From the NCBI GenBank assembly GCA_013153515.1, contig JAADEI010000112.1, forward strand, positions 1-35,053: a DNA stretch of 35,053 nucleotides, read 5' to 3'. Made by a program: the position numbers and the translations under genes. Below the pieces are notes generated by a model. It was given only the letters and a program-made list of their open reading frames with translations, did no database searches and was not told where the DNA came from. The stretch is from Chlorobiota bacterium (lineage in GTDB: Bacteria > Bacteroidota > Bacteroidia > JAADEI01). Each line of letters starts with the position of its first letter. Within the stretch, counting starts at the first letter, position 1. Positions 22,806 through 31,162 of the stretch are shown piece by piece.

Positions 22806-23723
22806 CTATTTTTTCTTTGTTTGGTATTCTTTTCTAAGAAATTCAATGCATTCAGTTATAACGGATTCCGCATCCGTTATAATTCCTTTAGCCAGGGAGT
22901 TTGCGAGATAAACATTAAATAACAGTGTGGCGACAGTCATCGGACCCACCCCACCTGGAACAGGGGTTATAGCTTTAACTATCTGGCGAACCTCGGGCTC
23001 AACATCTCCAGTCAACTTACCATTATCATCAACATGAATCCCCACATCCACTACAATCATATTTTTAGTAACCATTTTGGGTTTGAGCCAATGTTTCTTC
23101 CCAACGGCAACAATTACAATATCGGCGTTTTTTAAATGCTCATCTATATTCCTACTTCTGGAATGACACATTGTCACTGTAGCGTTAGCCCAAGGGAATC
23201 TTCTTGAGACGAGCAATGCCAGTGGAGTTCCAACTATGTTGCTCCTTCCTATTACAACAACATTCTTCCCAGTTAACGAAATACCATAATAGTGAAGAAG
23301 GAACAATATCCCAAGGGGTGTTGCCGATATGAATCTTGGAGTTGAGCGAGCCAGAAGTCCTAAATTCTCCGGGGTGAACCCATCAACATCCTTATTTGGT
23401 GGGATGTGCTGGATTATAGCATCTTCATTTATGTGGTTTGGCAAAGGCAATTGAACAATGATGCCATCAAAACGTTTTGATATTTCCCTTATTTCGTTAA
23501 CAAGCTGTTGCCGAGTGATAGATTCTTCAAGATGAACCAATTCGGCTTTAATGCCTACTTCGCCCGCTGCCCGGATCTTATGATTAACGTATACTTCGCT
23601 TGCAGGATTGTTTCCAACCATAACTATTGCCAGGGAAGGTCTTGCCCCCTCCGCCTCAACCCTATTTCTTATCCATTTTTTTAGGGCGGTTGCTACCGGC
23701 TTGCCTTTAAGCAGTTGGGTCAT
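22806..23723 (-). CDS. folD: Bifunctional methylenetetrahydrofolate dehydrogenase/cyclohydrolase
   Basis: Interconverts 5,10-methylene-, methenyl- and 10-formyl-tetrahydrofolate. The 305-aa protein shows the FolD signatures: Y-V-x-x-K with the catalytic Lys, the substrate motif I-V-Q-L-P-L-P, the Rossmann segment V-V-I-G-R-S-N-I-V-G-x-P, and P-V-P-G-G-V-G-P-M-T near residue 260. The last 20 residues are a charged tail. First gene of a two-gene operon with the bacilliredoxin. The upstream DUF1573 gene ends at a strong terminator, so folD must have its own promoter in 23724-23790; I could not identify it. Confidence 0.96.
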   Translation of the reverse strand: MTQLLKGKPVATALKKWIRNRVEAEGARPSLAIVMVGNNPASEVYVNHKIRAAGEVGIKAELVHLEESITRQQLVNEIREISKRFDGIIVQLPLPNHINEDAIIQHIPPNKDVDGFTPENLGLLARSTPRFISATPLGILFLLHYYGISLTGKNVVVIGRSNIVGTPLALLVSRRFPWANATVTMCHSRSRNIDEHLKNADIVIVAVGKKHWLKPKMVTKNMIVVDVGIHVDDNGKLTGDVEPEVRQIVKAITPVPGGVGPMTVATLLFNVYLANSLAKGIITDAESVITECIEFLRKEYQTKKK

Positions 23724-23779
23724 CAGGAAAGCATTACAATCGTTTATTTTTCAAGCCTTGCCTTGCATCAGGTAGATGT

Positions 23780-23819
23780 AAAATAAAAAGAGGTGGGCTC
23801 ACTTCGCCTGTGACCCACC
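23780..23819 (-). terminator. Rho-independent terminator of the DUF1573 gene, overlapping its stop codon
   Basis: The stem pairs GGTGGGCTCAC (23792-23802, one bulged C) with GTGACCCACC (23810-23819) around a seven-base loop. On the minus strand it is followed by TCTTTTTATTTT. The TGA stop codon (23799-23801) lies inside the stem. Confidence 0.85.
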
Positions 23820-24278
23820 CAATGGATTCTGTCTATCTGGCGAGGTGGACTGCTCCTGTCTTACAACAACACCTTTGATATAAATAACCTTCATGGGTGT
23901 CTTGGCGTTGGAGATGATAGTAATTGCTTTGGTGAATGGTCCAGGGCGTCCTTTAGTATTGTATTCAACAGTTATTTTAGCTTTTTGACCAGGCATAATT
24001 GGTTCCTTGGGCCATGTGGGCACAGTGCATCCACAACTAGCCCTAACATTTTGAATGATCAAAGGCTCTTTACCCACGTTAGTAAACCAAAAGTCATGTT
24101 TCACTTTGGGACCTTCTGGGATTTCACCGAAGTCCCACACTTCGTGTTCAAACTTTATTTCAGGTGCATTCGGATTTGAAGTTTGTGTTTGTTGCTGTTG
24201 TTGGACTTGCTGAAATGCCATCAATGTTATCATTCCAGCGACTGCCATCACCGTGCCGATCGTTATCCTTAATCTCAT
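23799..24278 (-). CDS. DUF1573 domain protein, exported
   Basis: A 159-aa protein with an N-terminal signal/anchor segment (residues 3-22) and a Gln-rich linker. A DUF1573 immunoglobulin-like domain follows, with the typical F-G-x-x-x-E-G, F-x-x-x-N-x-G-x-x-P-L-x-I, A-S-C-G-C-T-V-P and P-G-x-x-x-x-I-x-V-x-Y-N-T-x-G-R-x-G motifs. It is expected in the periplasm or on the surface; its function is not established. It has its own textbook promoter and terminator, so it is monocistronic. The domain is very common in Bacteroidota. Confidence 0.93.
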   Translation of the reverse strand: MRLRITIGTVMAVAGMITLMAFQQVQQQQQTQTSNPNAPEIKFEHEVWDFGEIPEGPKVKHDFWFTNVGKEPLIIQNVRASCGCTVPTWPKEPIMPGQKAKITVEYNTKGRPGPFTKAITIISNAKTPMKVIYIKGVVVRQEQSTSPDRQNPLGGSQAK

Positions 24279-24306
24279 GGCTTCTTTATTTTTACTTTCT
24301 TATCTA

Positions 24307-24338
24307 CAAAGATAAATTCATAACTTTAAACGGGCAAA
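24307..24338 (-). promoter_or_regulatory. Promoter of the DUF1573 gene (TTTG-N20-TATCTTTG)
   Basis: On the minus strand, TTTG (24338-24335) and TATCTTTG (24314-24307) are separated by 20 bases, the ideal Bacteroidota -33/-7 arrangement. The box ends 28 bases before the ATG at 24278. This is the best promoter in the window. Confidence 0.8.
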
Positions 24339-24350
24339 AAGTGTGCCATA

Positions 24351-25526
24351 GTGTATCGTAGAGGTGTGATAATTTGTAGCAACCCTCCTTTCCCAGAGGG
24401 GGATGGAGGCAGGACAGCTATACGACAGGACATAATAAGCGTGCTTCAACGAAACCCTCACATTGTTTGGGATGTAATTGTTTTGTGGAGTGAAGATGTT
24501 ATTACCACTGCCAATTGGTTAGAGAAGCAAAAAAATATACACAATTATTGGATTTTTGACAAACCTACATTCAACCCTTTTAATTTATTGAAGGCTCAGC
24601 CTGAACACATTGCAAGATTCTTGCCCACAAATACTGTAAAAGAAGTAATAAATGTTTTGCACAAATCAAATTATCACAGTATTATTCTCAATGGGATTTA
24701 TAGCGGGGCATTAGTTTTATGGGTAGACACGTCTCTCAGAACGAGAGTTATTTACAGATCTCATAATATTGAATACTTGTTGTGGCAACAGATTTTAGCC
24801 AGTGATGTAGTAACAACTTTCCAAGTGCCATTTTCTTTATACGCATTAAATGAAGCGAGAAAATACAAAAAATTAGAGCCAACAATTTGGCGACATTCAA
24901 ATCAAATTTGGTCAATAGGCTATCACGACTTGTTAATGATAAGGAGGGAGAATGAATCTGTGAAGTGGCTCCTTCCTGATTTATCGCATTTAGGCTCATT
25001 GCATAGGGAAGACGTTAACAAATTTACGCCCACCGCTTTCCTTCTGACTTCTTATGACTGGTTTCCCAACAAATTAGGATTGCTCTTTTGGATAAAAAGT
25101 ATTTTTCCACATATAAGTAAACGCTTTTCTCATTGGCGTTTCGTTATCGGGGGAAAGGGAACCGAAGCGTTATACTCATTTTCACAGGAAAACCTTGAGG
25201 TGAAGGGGTGGATAGACGAGCCAGGAGAGTATTTTCGGGATTCCTTTGTCTTTTTCGTACCTGTCTGGATTTCTTCGGGTGTCCGCATTAAGGTCATTGA
25301 AGCATTGTTGCATGGAAAGTTGATAGTTTCGACGTTTGAAGGCATAAAAGGTCTCCCACTGGTTAAGTGGAAACATTATATTCCTGTTGATCAGAGTCCT
25401 CAATCGTGGGTAGATGCTCTGAGGTGGATAGAAATTCACAGGGAAAAGGCTATGGAAATAGCTAATAAGGGACGCAGATTTATCATGGATATTATAGCTA
25501 ATCACAGCGAGCCAATCATAGGGTAA
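24351..25526 (+). CDS. Glycosyltransferase, GT4-like
   Basis: A 391-aa GT-B-fold enzyme. The N-terminal half begins with I-I-C-S-N-P-P-F-P-x-G-D-G-G, the acceptor-side glycine-rich loop of GT4 enzymes, and has Y-R-S-H-N-I-E-Y around residue 139. The C-terminal half has the Rossmann segment R-F-V-I-G-G-K-G, V-K-G-W-I-D-E, and the donor-binding G-V-R-I-K-V-I-E-A-L-L-H-G-K-L-I-V-S-T near 310-330, like the E-x7-E region. It probably builds a surface polysaccharide, glycoprotein or lipid; donor and acceptor are unknown. Start is GTG 24351 or the GTG at 24366 just before Ile-Ile-Cys. It is single, and its last 11 bases overlap the convergent coxC. Confidence 0.82.
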   Translation: MYRRGVIICSNPPFPEGDGGRTAIRQDIISVLQRNPHIVWDVIVLWSEDVITTANWLEKQKNIHNYWIFDKPTFNPFNLLKAQPEHIARFLPTNTVKEVINVLHKSNYHSIILNGIYSGALVLWVDTSLRTRVIYRSHNIEYLLWQQILASDVVTTFQVPFSLYALNEARKYKKLEPTIWRHSNQIWSIGYHDLLMIRRENESVKWLLPDLSHLGSLHREDVNKFTPTAFLLTSYDWFPNKLGLLFWIKSIFPHISKRFSHWRFVIGGKGTEALYSFSQENLEVKGWIDEPGEYFRDSFVFFVPVWISSGVRIKVIEALLHGKLIVSTFEGIKGLPLVKWKHYIPVDQSPQSWVDALRWIEIHREKAMEIANKGRRFIMDIIANHSEPIIG

Positions 25527-26097
25527 TAAGGAAAAAAACGAAGAGATATAACCATAAGATGTCAACGAAATGCCAATACATTGCAACTAATTGATATGGC
25601 AACACTTCTCTGAGAGTAACCTTACGTTTCCTAATTGCTAACGCTAGCCACAGTAAAGCGCCCAAACCACCAATGACATGCACGGCATGGGCTCCTGAAA
25701 TGATGTAGAAGAAACTTTCTGATACAGTGCCTTGCAAAATAATTCCTTGGGAGGTCAATTGATTCCACCCGATCCACTGCCCTGCCAAGAAAAGGACTCC
25801 AAGGGCAAAGGTCAACCACACCAGTGCCTCCGCAAGGGAATAATGTCCGATTTTAAAAGCTCGGTAGCCCAGATGAAGAGTTAAGCTACTTAGCAAAATG
25901 ATGATTGTATTTATCCAAAAAATCAGGGGAAGGTCATAGGACAACCATTGCTTAGTTCCCCTCTGGACTATGTATGCACTGGTCAAGCCAGCAAAGAACA
26001 TAACTATTGACACTATGCCTAAAATTAGCATTAGCTTATAGGTCTGATATTTTTTTGATGGGGGCACAACAGGTTGTTGAATGCCATTGCCTCTCAT
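25516..26097 (-). CDS. ctaE: Cytochrome c oxidase subunit III
   Basis: Subunit III of the heme-copper oxygen reductase, 193 aa with five hydrophobic helices (about 22-45, 61-80, 91-110, 130-153, 168-192). This is the short form lacking the first two helices of mitochondrial-type subunit III. Family markers are F-x-A-G-L-T-S-A-Y-I-V, the G-x-x-x-L-A-G-Q-W helix, I-S-G-A-H-A-V-H-V-I-G-G and the C-terminal Y-W-H-F-V-D-x-x-W-L. It is the last gene of the respiratory operon and overlaps ctaB by four bases. Confidence 0.93.
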   Translation of the reverse strand: MRGNGIQQPVVPPSKKYQTYKLMLILGIVSIVMFFAGLTSAYIVQRGTKQWLSYDLPLIFWINTIIILLSSLTLHLGYRAFKIGHYSLAEALVWLTFALGVLFLAGQWIGWNQLTSQGIILQGTVSESFFYIISGAHAVHVIGGLGALLWLALAIRKRKVTLREVLPYQLVAMYWHFVDILWLYLFVFFLITL

Positions 26098-26999
26098 AAA
26101 CCAATAAATTTTAGGATTATAAACAAGGCATAATTAAGAGGAAGCATCAAAAGGTTAACGATAAGTAATTTTCTTAACGCATTATCATTTCCTTCTCGGT
26201 AATACCTAAGCCACGCTCGGACTATCCACAGGATAAATCCTAATGCTATTGAGACAGCAAGTAGGAAAGAAATACCTGTCATCACTCCAACAGGGATCAT
26301 AATAACGGGAGGTAGAAGAGATGTGATGAGTAGAGATTGAGTGAATCGTTTGGGAGCGTGAACCTTAGTACCTATTAAAGAGTATTGATTTTCGTAAAGC
26401 TTGAGGATTATCCACGTGTGGGGATATTGCCAGATGAATTGTACCATGAATAGAAGGGATGCCAGTAGCCAATTGGAGGGGGAAACCACTAATACGCCTA
26501 TTGCTGCCGGCAAAGCACCAGAAAGTGAGCCTAATTCCACTGCCCGTGGACTCCGTCTCTTTAAAAGAGTATATCCCACGATGTATGTTATCCATGCCAC
26601 GGCACCTAAGAGAAGTGCACACCAACAGAGCAAACCCAGAAAAATAAGAGCCAATAATGCTGTCAATGCAACAAACTCTATTGCCACTATCGGAGAAATT
26701 GTTTCTTTTACTAATGGTCGCGAGGCTGTCCTATCCATCAATGAATCAATGTCTCGTTCAAGGTATTGGTTGAATGCGTTAGCAGACATTGCTAGAAGCA
26801 ACCCTCCAAAACCTAACAGTGCCACCTCATTCCAAGAAACAGAATTTGCAGTCAGGAAATACGCTGCCAGAGAAGAGAATGCAACAGATAGGGATAACCT
26901 AAACTTACCGAGTTCAAGGAACGAACTCAGATAGCGTCCGACAAGCGATACCTCCTTGGTTTTCCCTTCCGCTTTATCAACAACAGTGGTTCTATTCAT
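26094..26999 (-). CDS. ctaB: Protoheme IX farnesyltransferase (heme O synthase)
   Basis: Adds a farnesyl group to heme b to make heme O, the precursor of the heme A of caa3 oxidases. A 301-aa UbiA-family membrane protein with about nine helices; the first prenyl-diphosphate motif N-x-Y-L-E-R-D-I-D-S-L-M-D-R-T is at about 77-91 and R-P-L follows. Its place between coxA and coxC shows that the cofactor enzyme is made with its target. No ctaA (heme A synthase) is in the window, so heme A against heme O use cannot be settled here. Confidence 0.95.
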   Translation of the reverse strand: MNRTTVVDKAEGKTKEVSLVGRYLSSFLELGKFRLSLSVAFSSLAAYFLTANSVSWNEVALLGFGGLLLAMSANAFNQYLERDIDSLMDRTASRPLVKETISPIVAIEFVALTALLALIFLGLLCWCALLLGAVAWITYIVGYTLLKRRSPRAVELGSLSGALPAAIGVLVVSPSNWLLASLLFMVQFIWQYPHTWIILKLYENQYSLIGTKVHAPKRFTQSLLITSLLPPVIMIPVGVMTGISFLLAVSIALGFILWIVRAWLRYYREGNDNALRKLLIVNLLMLPLNYALFIILKFIGL

Positions 27000-27036
27000 G
27001 ATGGCGAGTCGTCATACTTATCCACACTGCTCAGAT

Positions 27037-28899
27037 TCATTCCACTGGCTCAGAGACCTTAACAGGTTCTTTCTTTATCTGTTCAGGAGGAATATGCTGA
27101 GGAACATAGTCTGTGTCTTTGAGATATGGAGGCGAATACTCATAAGCCCATCTATAAACAGTTGGAACCTGACCCTTCCAATTGCCGTGTCCAGGAGCCA
27201 TCTCCTCAGTGGTCCATTCCAAAGTGGTTGCTTTCCACGGATTGTTTGAAGATGGTTTCTTACCTCTAAAGATGCTATAAAAGAAATTATAGAAGAAAAT
27301 CAGTTGTCCGGAAAAGCCGATTATTGCCATTGTAGTAATGAACAGATTAATGTCTTGCCATTGAGCCAAATAATCAAAAGATTGGAAAGAATAATACCTT
27401 CGTGGGACACCTGCCATTCCCATATGATGCATCGGAACAAACACGAGTAATGCAGGAATAATGGTAAAGAGGAAGTGGATGTATCCCAAGGTCCTATTCA
27501 TCATTCTTCCAAACATCTTGGGGAACCAATGATAGATAGCGGCGAACATAGCTAAGAGTGCTGAGACACCCATCACCACATGGAAGTGTCCCACAACAAA
27601 ATAAGTATCATGTAGGAGAATGTCATTCACCGCATTCCCAAGGAATATGCCTCCCAACCCTCCAATAATGAATGTTGCAACGAATCCAAGGGCAAACACC
27701 ATTGCGGGAGTGAGTCGCAAATTACCCCTCCAGATAGTGAAAAGCCAGTTAAACACCTTAACAGCTGAGGGAATAGCAATAGCAAGGGTCATATACATAA
27801 ACATGGACCCAAGGAACGGATTCATACCGGAAACAAACATGTGATGAGCCCACACGAGGAAAGAAAGGAACATTATGGAAGCCATAGAAATCACCATTGC
27901 TGTATATCCAAAAATTGGTTTCCTACTATTGACAGCTAACACCTCAGAGACCAATCCCATAGCAGGAATTATAATGATGTAGACTTCCGGATGTCCAAGG
28001 AACCAAAACAGATGCTGATACAGAATCGGGCTACCGCCGTAATTGGGTAAAGCTTGACCATTAAAGAAAATTTCTGATAAATAGAAGCTTGTTCCCAAGT
28101 GCCGGTCCGCTAATAGCAAAACACCTGCGGCGAGTAGTACAGGGAATGACAGCAAACCCAATACTGATGCAATAAACATTCCCCAGACAGGCAGGGGCAA
28201 TCGAGCCATTGTCATTCCCTTAGTTCGCATATTAAGAATTGTGGTTACATAATTCAAGCCCCCAAACAATGCCGAAATAATAAATAGGACTATGCTAACT
28301 AACCATAGGTCCATACCAATCCCCATATTAGGTAGCTCTTTTAGTGCAGATAGTGGGGGATAAGCTGTCCATCCGGAAGCAGCCGGTCCCCACGGGAGAA
28401 ATATGGAAACAAACATTATAACACTGGCAAGGAAGAAAGTCCAATATGAAAGCATGTTTAAAAATGGAGATGCCATATCACGAGCTCCAATCTGAAGTGG
28501 AACAAGGAGATTAGCAAATGTCCCACTTAAACCCCCTGTCAACACAAAGAAAACAAGGACCGTTCCATGAATAGTTATCAAAGAATTGTAAAAGTTAGGA
28601 TCTAAAATTCCTCCTTCTCCCCATTTTCCTAAGATAACCTCAAAGAAGGGAATTGGGGTATCTGGATATGCTAATTGAAGCCTAAAAACAAGGCTCAGCA
28701 GTCCACCCATCACGCCCCAAAACATGCCTGTGAGCAAAAACTGTTTAGCTATGACCTTATGGTCCATACTAAAAACATACTTACTAAAAAATGATTCGCC
28801 CCTATGCCACTTCTCCCAGAATGACAATCCATTTCCATTGTGATGCCCTTCGGTATGAGCTGATTCTTGGTTAACACCCTGTCTAAGCACTTCACTCAT
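27037..28899 (-). CDS. coxA: Cytochrome c oxidase subunit I (A-type heme-copper oxidase)
   Basis: The catalytic subunit, 620 aa with 12 or more helices, reducing O2 to water and pumping protons. Heme and copper ligands are visible: His111 (I-H-G-T), His303 with Glu305 and Tyr307 (G-H-P-E-V-Y), His352-His353 (A-H-H-M) and His438/His440 (V-G-H-F-H-V). The G-H-P-E-V-Y motif with Glu305 marks the A1 subtype with a D-channel; Asp141 in A-R-D-M is the likely entrance and Lys381 (P-S-A-V-K-V-F-N-W) the K-channel. An N-terminal extension of about 40 residues precedes the first helix. The 50-base gap upstream holds a 12-bp palindrome. Confidence 0.97.
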   Translation of the reverse strand: MSEVLRQGVNQESAHTEGHHNGNGLSFWEKWHRGESFFSKYVFSMDHKVIAKQFLLTGMFWGVMGGLLSLVFRLQLAYPDTPIPFFEVILGKWGEGGILDPNFYNSLITIHGTVLVFFVLTGGLSGTFANLLVPLQIGARDMASPFLNMLSYWTFFLASVIMFVSIFLPWGPAASGWTAYPPLSALKELPNMGIGMDLWLVSIVLFIISALFGGLNYVTTILNMRTKGMTMARLPLPVWGMFIASVLGLLSFPVLLAAGVLLLADRHLGTSFYLSEIFFNGQALPNYGGSPILYQHLFWFLGHPEVYIIIIPAMGLVSEVLAVNSRKPIFGYTAMVISMASIMFLSFLVWAHHMFVSGMNPFLGSMFMYMTLAIAIPSAVKVFNWLFTIWRGNLRLTPAMVFALGFVATFIIGGLGGIFLGNAVNDILLHDTYFVVGHFHVVMGVSALLAMFAAIYHWFPKMFGRMMNRTLGYIHFLFTIIPALLVFVPMHHMGMAGVPRRYYSFQSFDYLAQWQDINLFITTMAIIGFSGQLIFFYNFFYSIFRGKKPSSNNPWKATTLEWTTEEMAPGHGNWKGQVPTVYRWAYEYSPPYLKDTDYVPQHIPPEQIKKEPVKVSEPVE

Positions 28900-28917
28900 G
28901 GCTTTAAATCTTTTTTC

Positions 28918-28929
28918 TCTGTTAACAGA
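28918..28929. promoter_or_regulatory. 12-bp palindrome TCTGTTAACAGA between coxB and coxA
   Basis: Perfect inverted repeat 18 bases before the coxA ATG, in one of the few real gaps of the respiratory operon. It could be a regulator site or an mRNA-processing/stability element. No promoter box is visible beside it. Confidence 0.25.
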
Positions 28930-28949
28930 TTAAAACTTTTGTTATTTTT

Positions 28950-29945
28950 TCATTTCATTTCTGCGATAACCTGTTTGTTTTTATAGGTTTCGTACCAAGC
29001 AGTTTGTTTGTTCAACCACTGTTCAAACTCTTGCGGTTCCACTATGTCAATAGTTGTTCGCATGCTAGAGTGCCCTGAACCACACAGTTCTGCACACGCC
29101 ACTTCATAAACAAAATTCTCATTGCCAGTCTTTTCCCTCATCTGCACAGTAGTATATTTAGGCGTGAACCACATGAATGTTGGGACGCCCGGCACAGCAT
29201 CCATCTTCATCCTAAAAAATGGTATAAAGAAGCTATGAATCACATCTCTGGAACGGATGTGTAATGCTATGGGCTTTCCAACTGGAACCTTGAATTCAGT
29301 GGTAACGATGTCGTCGTGCCCCGCCGGGTCATTGGGGTCTATCCCAAGGGGATTATCTGGGTTAATCAACCGCCAATCCCTCTTTCCAAACTTGCCATCC
29401 GGACCAGGATATCTAAACATCCATGCGAATTGGTAGCCGGTCACTTCTACTTTAATAGCATCTTTTGGTGCTGGAGTCATTATCTGAAACCAATAATATC
29501 CCGAGGGAAGAATAAGAATCATCAGACCTATTGCCACGCCGGCAACAATCATCATCTCCACCTTTATCTTTCCGGGAATATACTGTGCTTTGCGACCCTT
29601 ACGACCATAGTATTTGATTATGTAAAGAAACAACATAGTTGTCGTAATGACAAAGACTATTCCCGTTGCTAAGACATTAAGGTCATTTATTGTTTGAATC
29701 CATACACCTTGCTGGGCAGCCGGCTCTGGAAGTTTCCTTTCAAGGTAATACCAAACGCTATAAGCGGAGGCAAGCATACCGCCCACATAAATTATTATAA
29801 ACATTGCCCATGCGGTTCGTTTGTTGTGTGAATCAGTGAATTCCTCGGGGTCCTTATTCAATTCAATTAGGTGCCCAATTGCAAAGACTATCCAAGCGAG
29901 GATAAAGATACCTGCCACTAACAACATGAATTCTCCAAAAGTCAT
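28950..29945 (-). CDS. coxB: Cytochrome c oxidase subunit II
   Basis: Holds the dinuclear CuA centre that receives electrons from cytochrome c. The 331-aa protein has the full CuA ligand set: His237 (V-I-H-S-F), Cys284, Glu286, Cys288, His292 and Met295 (C-A-E-L-C-G-S-G-H-S-S-M). Four hydrophobic segments precede it (about 1-28, 45-67, 88-112, 128-150) rather than the usual two, an N-terminal extension of one extra hairpin. Trp/Phe-rich Y-Q-F-A-W-M-F is the normal entry to the cupredoxin fold. No fused cytochrome c domain is seen. It is five bases downstream of actF. Confidence 0.96.
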   Translation of the reverse strand: MTFGEFMLLVAGIFILAWIVFAIGHLIELNKDPEEFTDSHNKRTAWAMFIIIYVGGMLASAYSVWYYLERKLPEPAAQQGVWIQTINDLNVLATGIVFVITTTMLFLYIIKYYGRKGRKAQYIPGKIKVEMMIVAGVAIGLMILILPSGYYWFQIMTPAPKDAIKVEVTGYQFAWMFRYPGPDGKFGKRDWRLINPDNPLGIDPNDPAGHDDIVTTEFKVPVGKPIALHIRSRDVIHSFFIPFFRMKMDAVPGVPTFMWFTPKYTTVQMREKTGNENFVYEVACAELCGSGHSSMRTTIDIVEPQEFEQWLNKQTAWYETYKNKQVIAEMK

Positions 29946-29950
29946 AGCCC

Positions 29951-31150
29951 TCAGGTTTTATATGTTAAACTTTCTTTAAAGTAAGGATGCTTTTCCGGGG
30001 CGATTGGTGCCCGTTTCATCGCTAACATAGTTACAAAGATAAACAGTCCGGTCAAAAAGCTCAAAGCCCCCAAATCCACAAGACTAAATGTCCAATGATC
30101 AAGATGATGAGCATGATAGACAGACGGATGGACCAACAACCACACCTCAAAAACATGCCCAATCAATACTATCAATGCCACTGTGGTGAGCACCCACGGT
30201 TTACGCTTGGCACTACGAGACATGAGAGCAAAGAATGGTATGCCAAAGTTAAGGATGATGATAAGATAGAATAGGATTCGGTGTTCCTTGAATCTTAACA
30301 AATGCCACGCTGTCTCCTCTGGAATGTTAGCATACCAATGAAGCATGTATTGGGAATACCAGAGATATGCCCAGAAAATGCTAAAGCCAAAGAGGTATTT
30401 ACCCAAATCATGCAGGTGTTCATCCCGTATGTATGGATTAATGCCATGTTTACGCAACCAGAGAACCCATAGGATTAGAACAGCTATCATTGAAACCCAA
30501 ACAACAGAGAAGAGGTACCATCCAAACAATGTGCTATACCAATGGGGGTCGGTGGACATTACCCAATCAAATGCCGAGAGGGTGCTTGTTACGGCAAAAA
30601 CAGCTAAGAAGAGTCCTGAAACAAATTGTATTCTCTGCCAATACCTCAGGTTGCCCGTCTCATCTAATTTTTGTGATAGGTTTCTCAGCCACATAGCAAG
30701 AACTATCCATAAAGCTAGGTAAACTATTGTGCGAGAGACAAAAAATGGAACATTTAACCACGGGGCTTTGTGAGCTATAAGTGGGTCATAGTACTCAGAA
30801 TTAGGGTCAATTAATTCTTCATGAGCCCAATGATACAAATCGTGGATGCCCAACAAGGTTATGATTAGAATTATTCCTCCAAAGAAGATGAACGTCATCA
30901 TAGCTTCTGGAACCCTCAGGAATGCTACTTGCCAACCTCCATGGGCTATGGTATGAACTGCGATGAAAAACACAGCGGCTAATGCAATTCCTATGAAAAA
31001 GACGGAATAGGTTAGCCATGAAGCGACGAAATGAACGTGTCCGTCAACGAAATAGCCCACCAATGCAGATAACAACCCAAAAGCTATTAGTCCTATGGAT
31101 AATAAGAATGGCTTTCTCCAAGCCTTATGATTCGCATGTTCCAGATTCAT
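29951..31150 (-). CDS. actF: Alternative complex III membrane subunit ActF
   Basis: A 399-aa integral membrane protein with about ten helices. Position between the ActE cytochrome and coxB, size, and segments such as G-W-Q-V-A-F-L-R-V-P-E-A-M, W-V-M-S-T-D-P-H-W-Y-S-T-L-F-G and Y-M-L-H-W-Y-A-N-I-P-E-E are typical of the quinol:cytochrome c oxidoreductase subunit ActF, which resembles the NrfD-like ActC but lacks a clear quinone site. It belongs to the membrane arm of ACIII. Confidence 0.92.
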   Translation of the reverse strand: MNLEHANHKAWRKPFLLSIGLIAFGLLSALVGYFVDGHVHFVASWLTYSVFFIGIALAAVFFIAVHTIAHGGWQVAFLRVPEAMMTFIFFGGIILIITLLGIHDLYHWAHEELIDPNSEYYDPLIAHKAPWLNVPFFVSRTIVYLALWIVLAMWLRNLSQKLDETGNLRYWQRIQFVSGLFLAVFAVTSTLSAFDWVMSTDPHWYSTLFGWYLFSVVWVSMIAVLILWVLWLRKHGINPYIRDEHLHDLGKYLFGFSIFWAYLWYSQYMLHWYANIPEETAWHLLRFKEHRILFYLIIILNFGIPFFALMSRSAKRKPWVLTTVALIVLIGHVFEVWLLVHPSVYHAHHLDHWTFSLVDLGALSFLTGLFIFVTMLAMKRAPIAPEKHPYFKESLTYKT

Positions 31151-31162
31151 CTTTTTTGTTTT

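Noticed and set aside
22799-22846. Longer bacilliredoxin frame from 22846
   Set aside because: It overlaps the folD coding end, while ATG 22798 gives the usual family N-terminus and follows the folD stop by seven bases.
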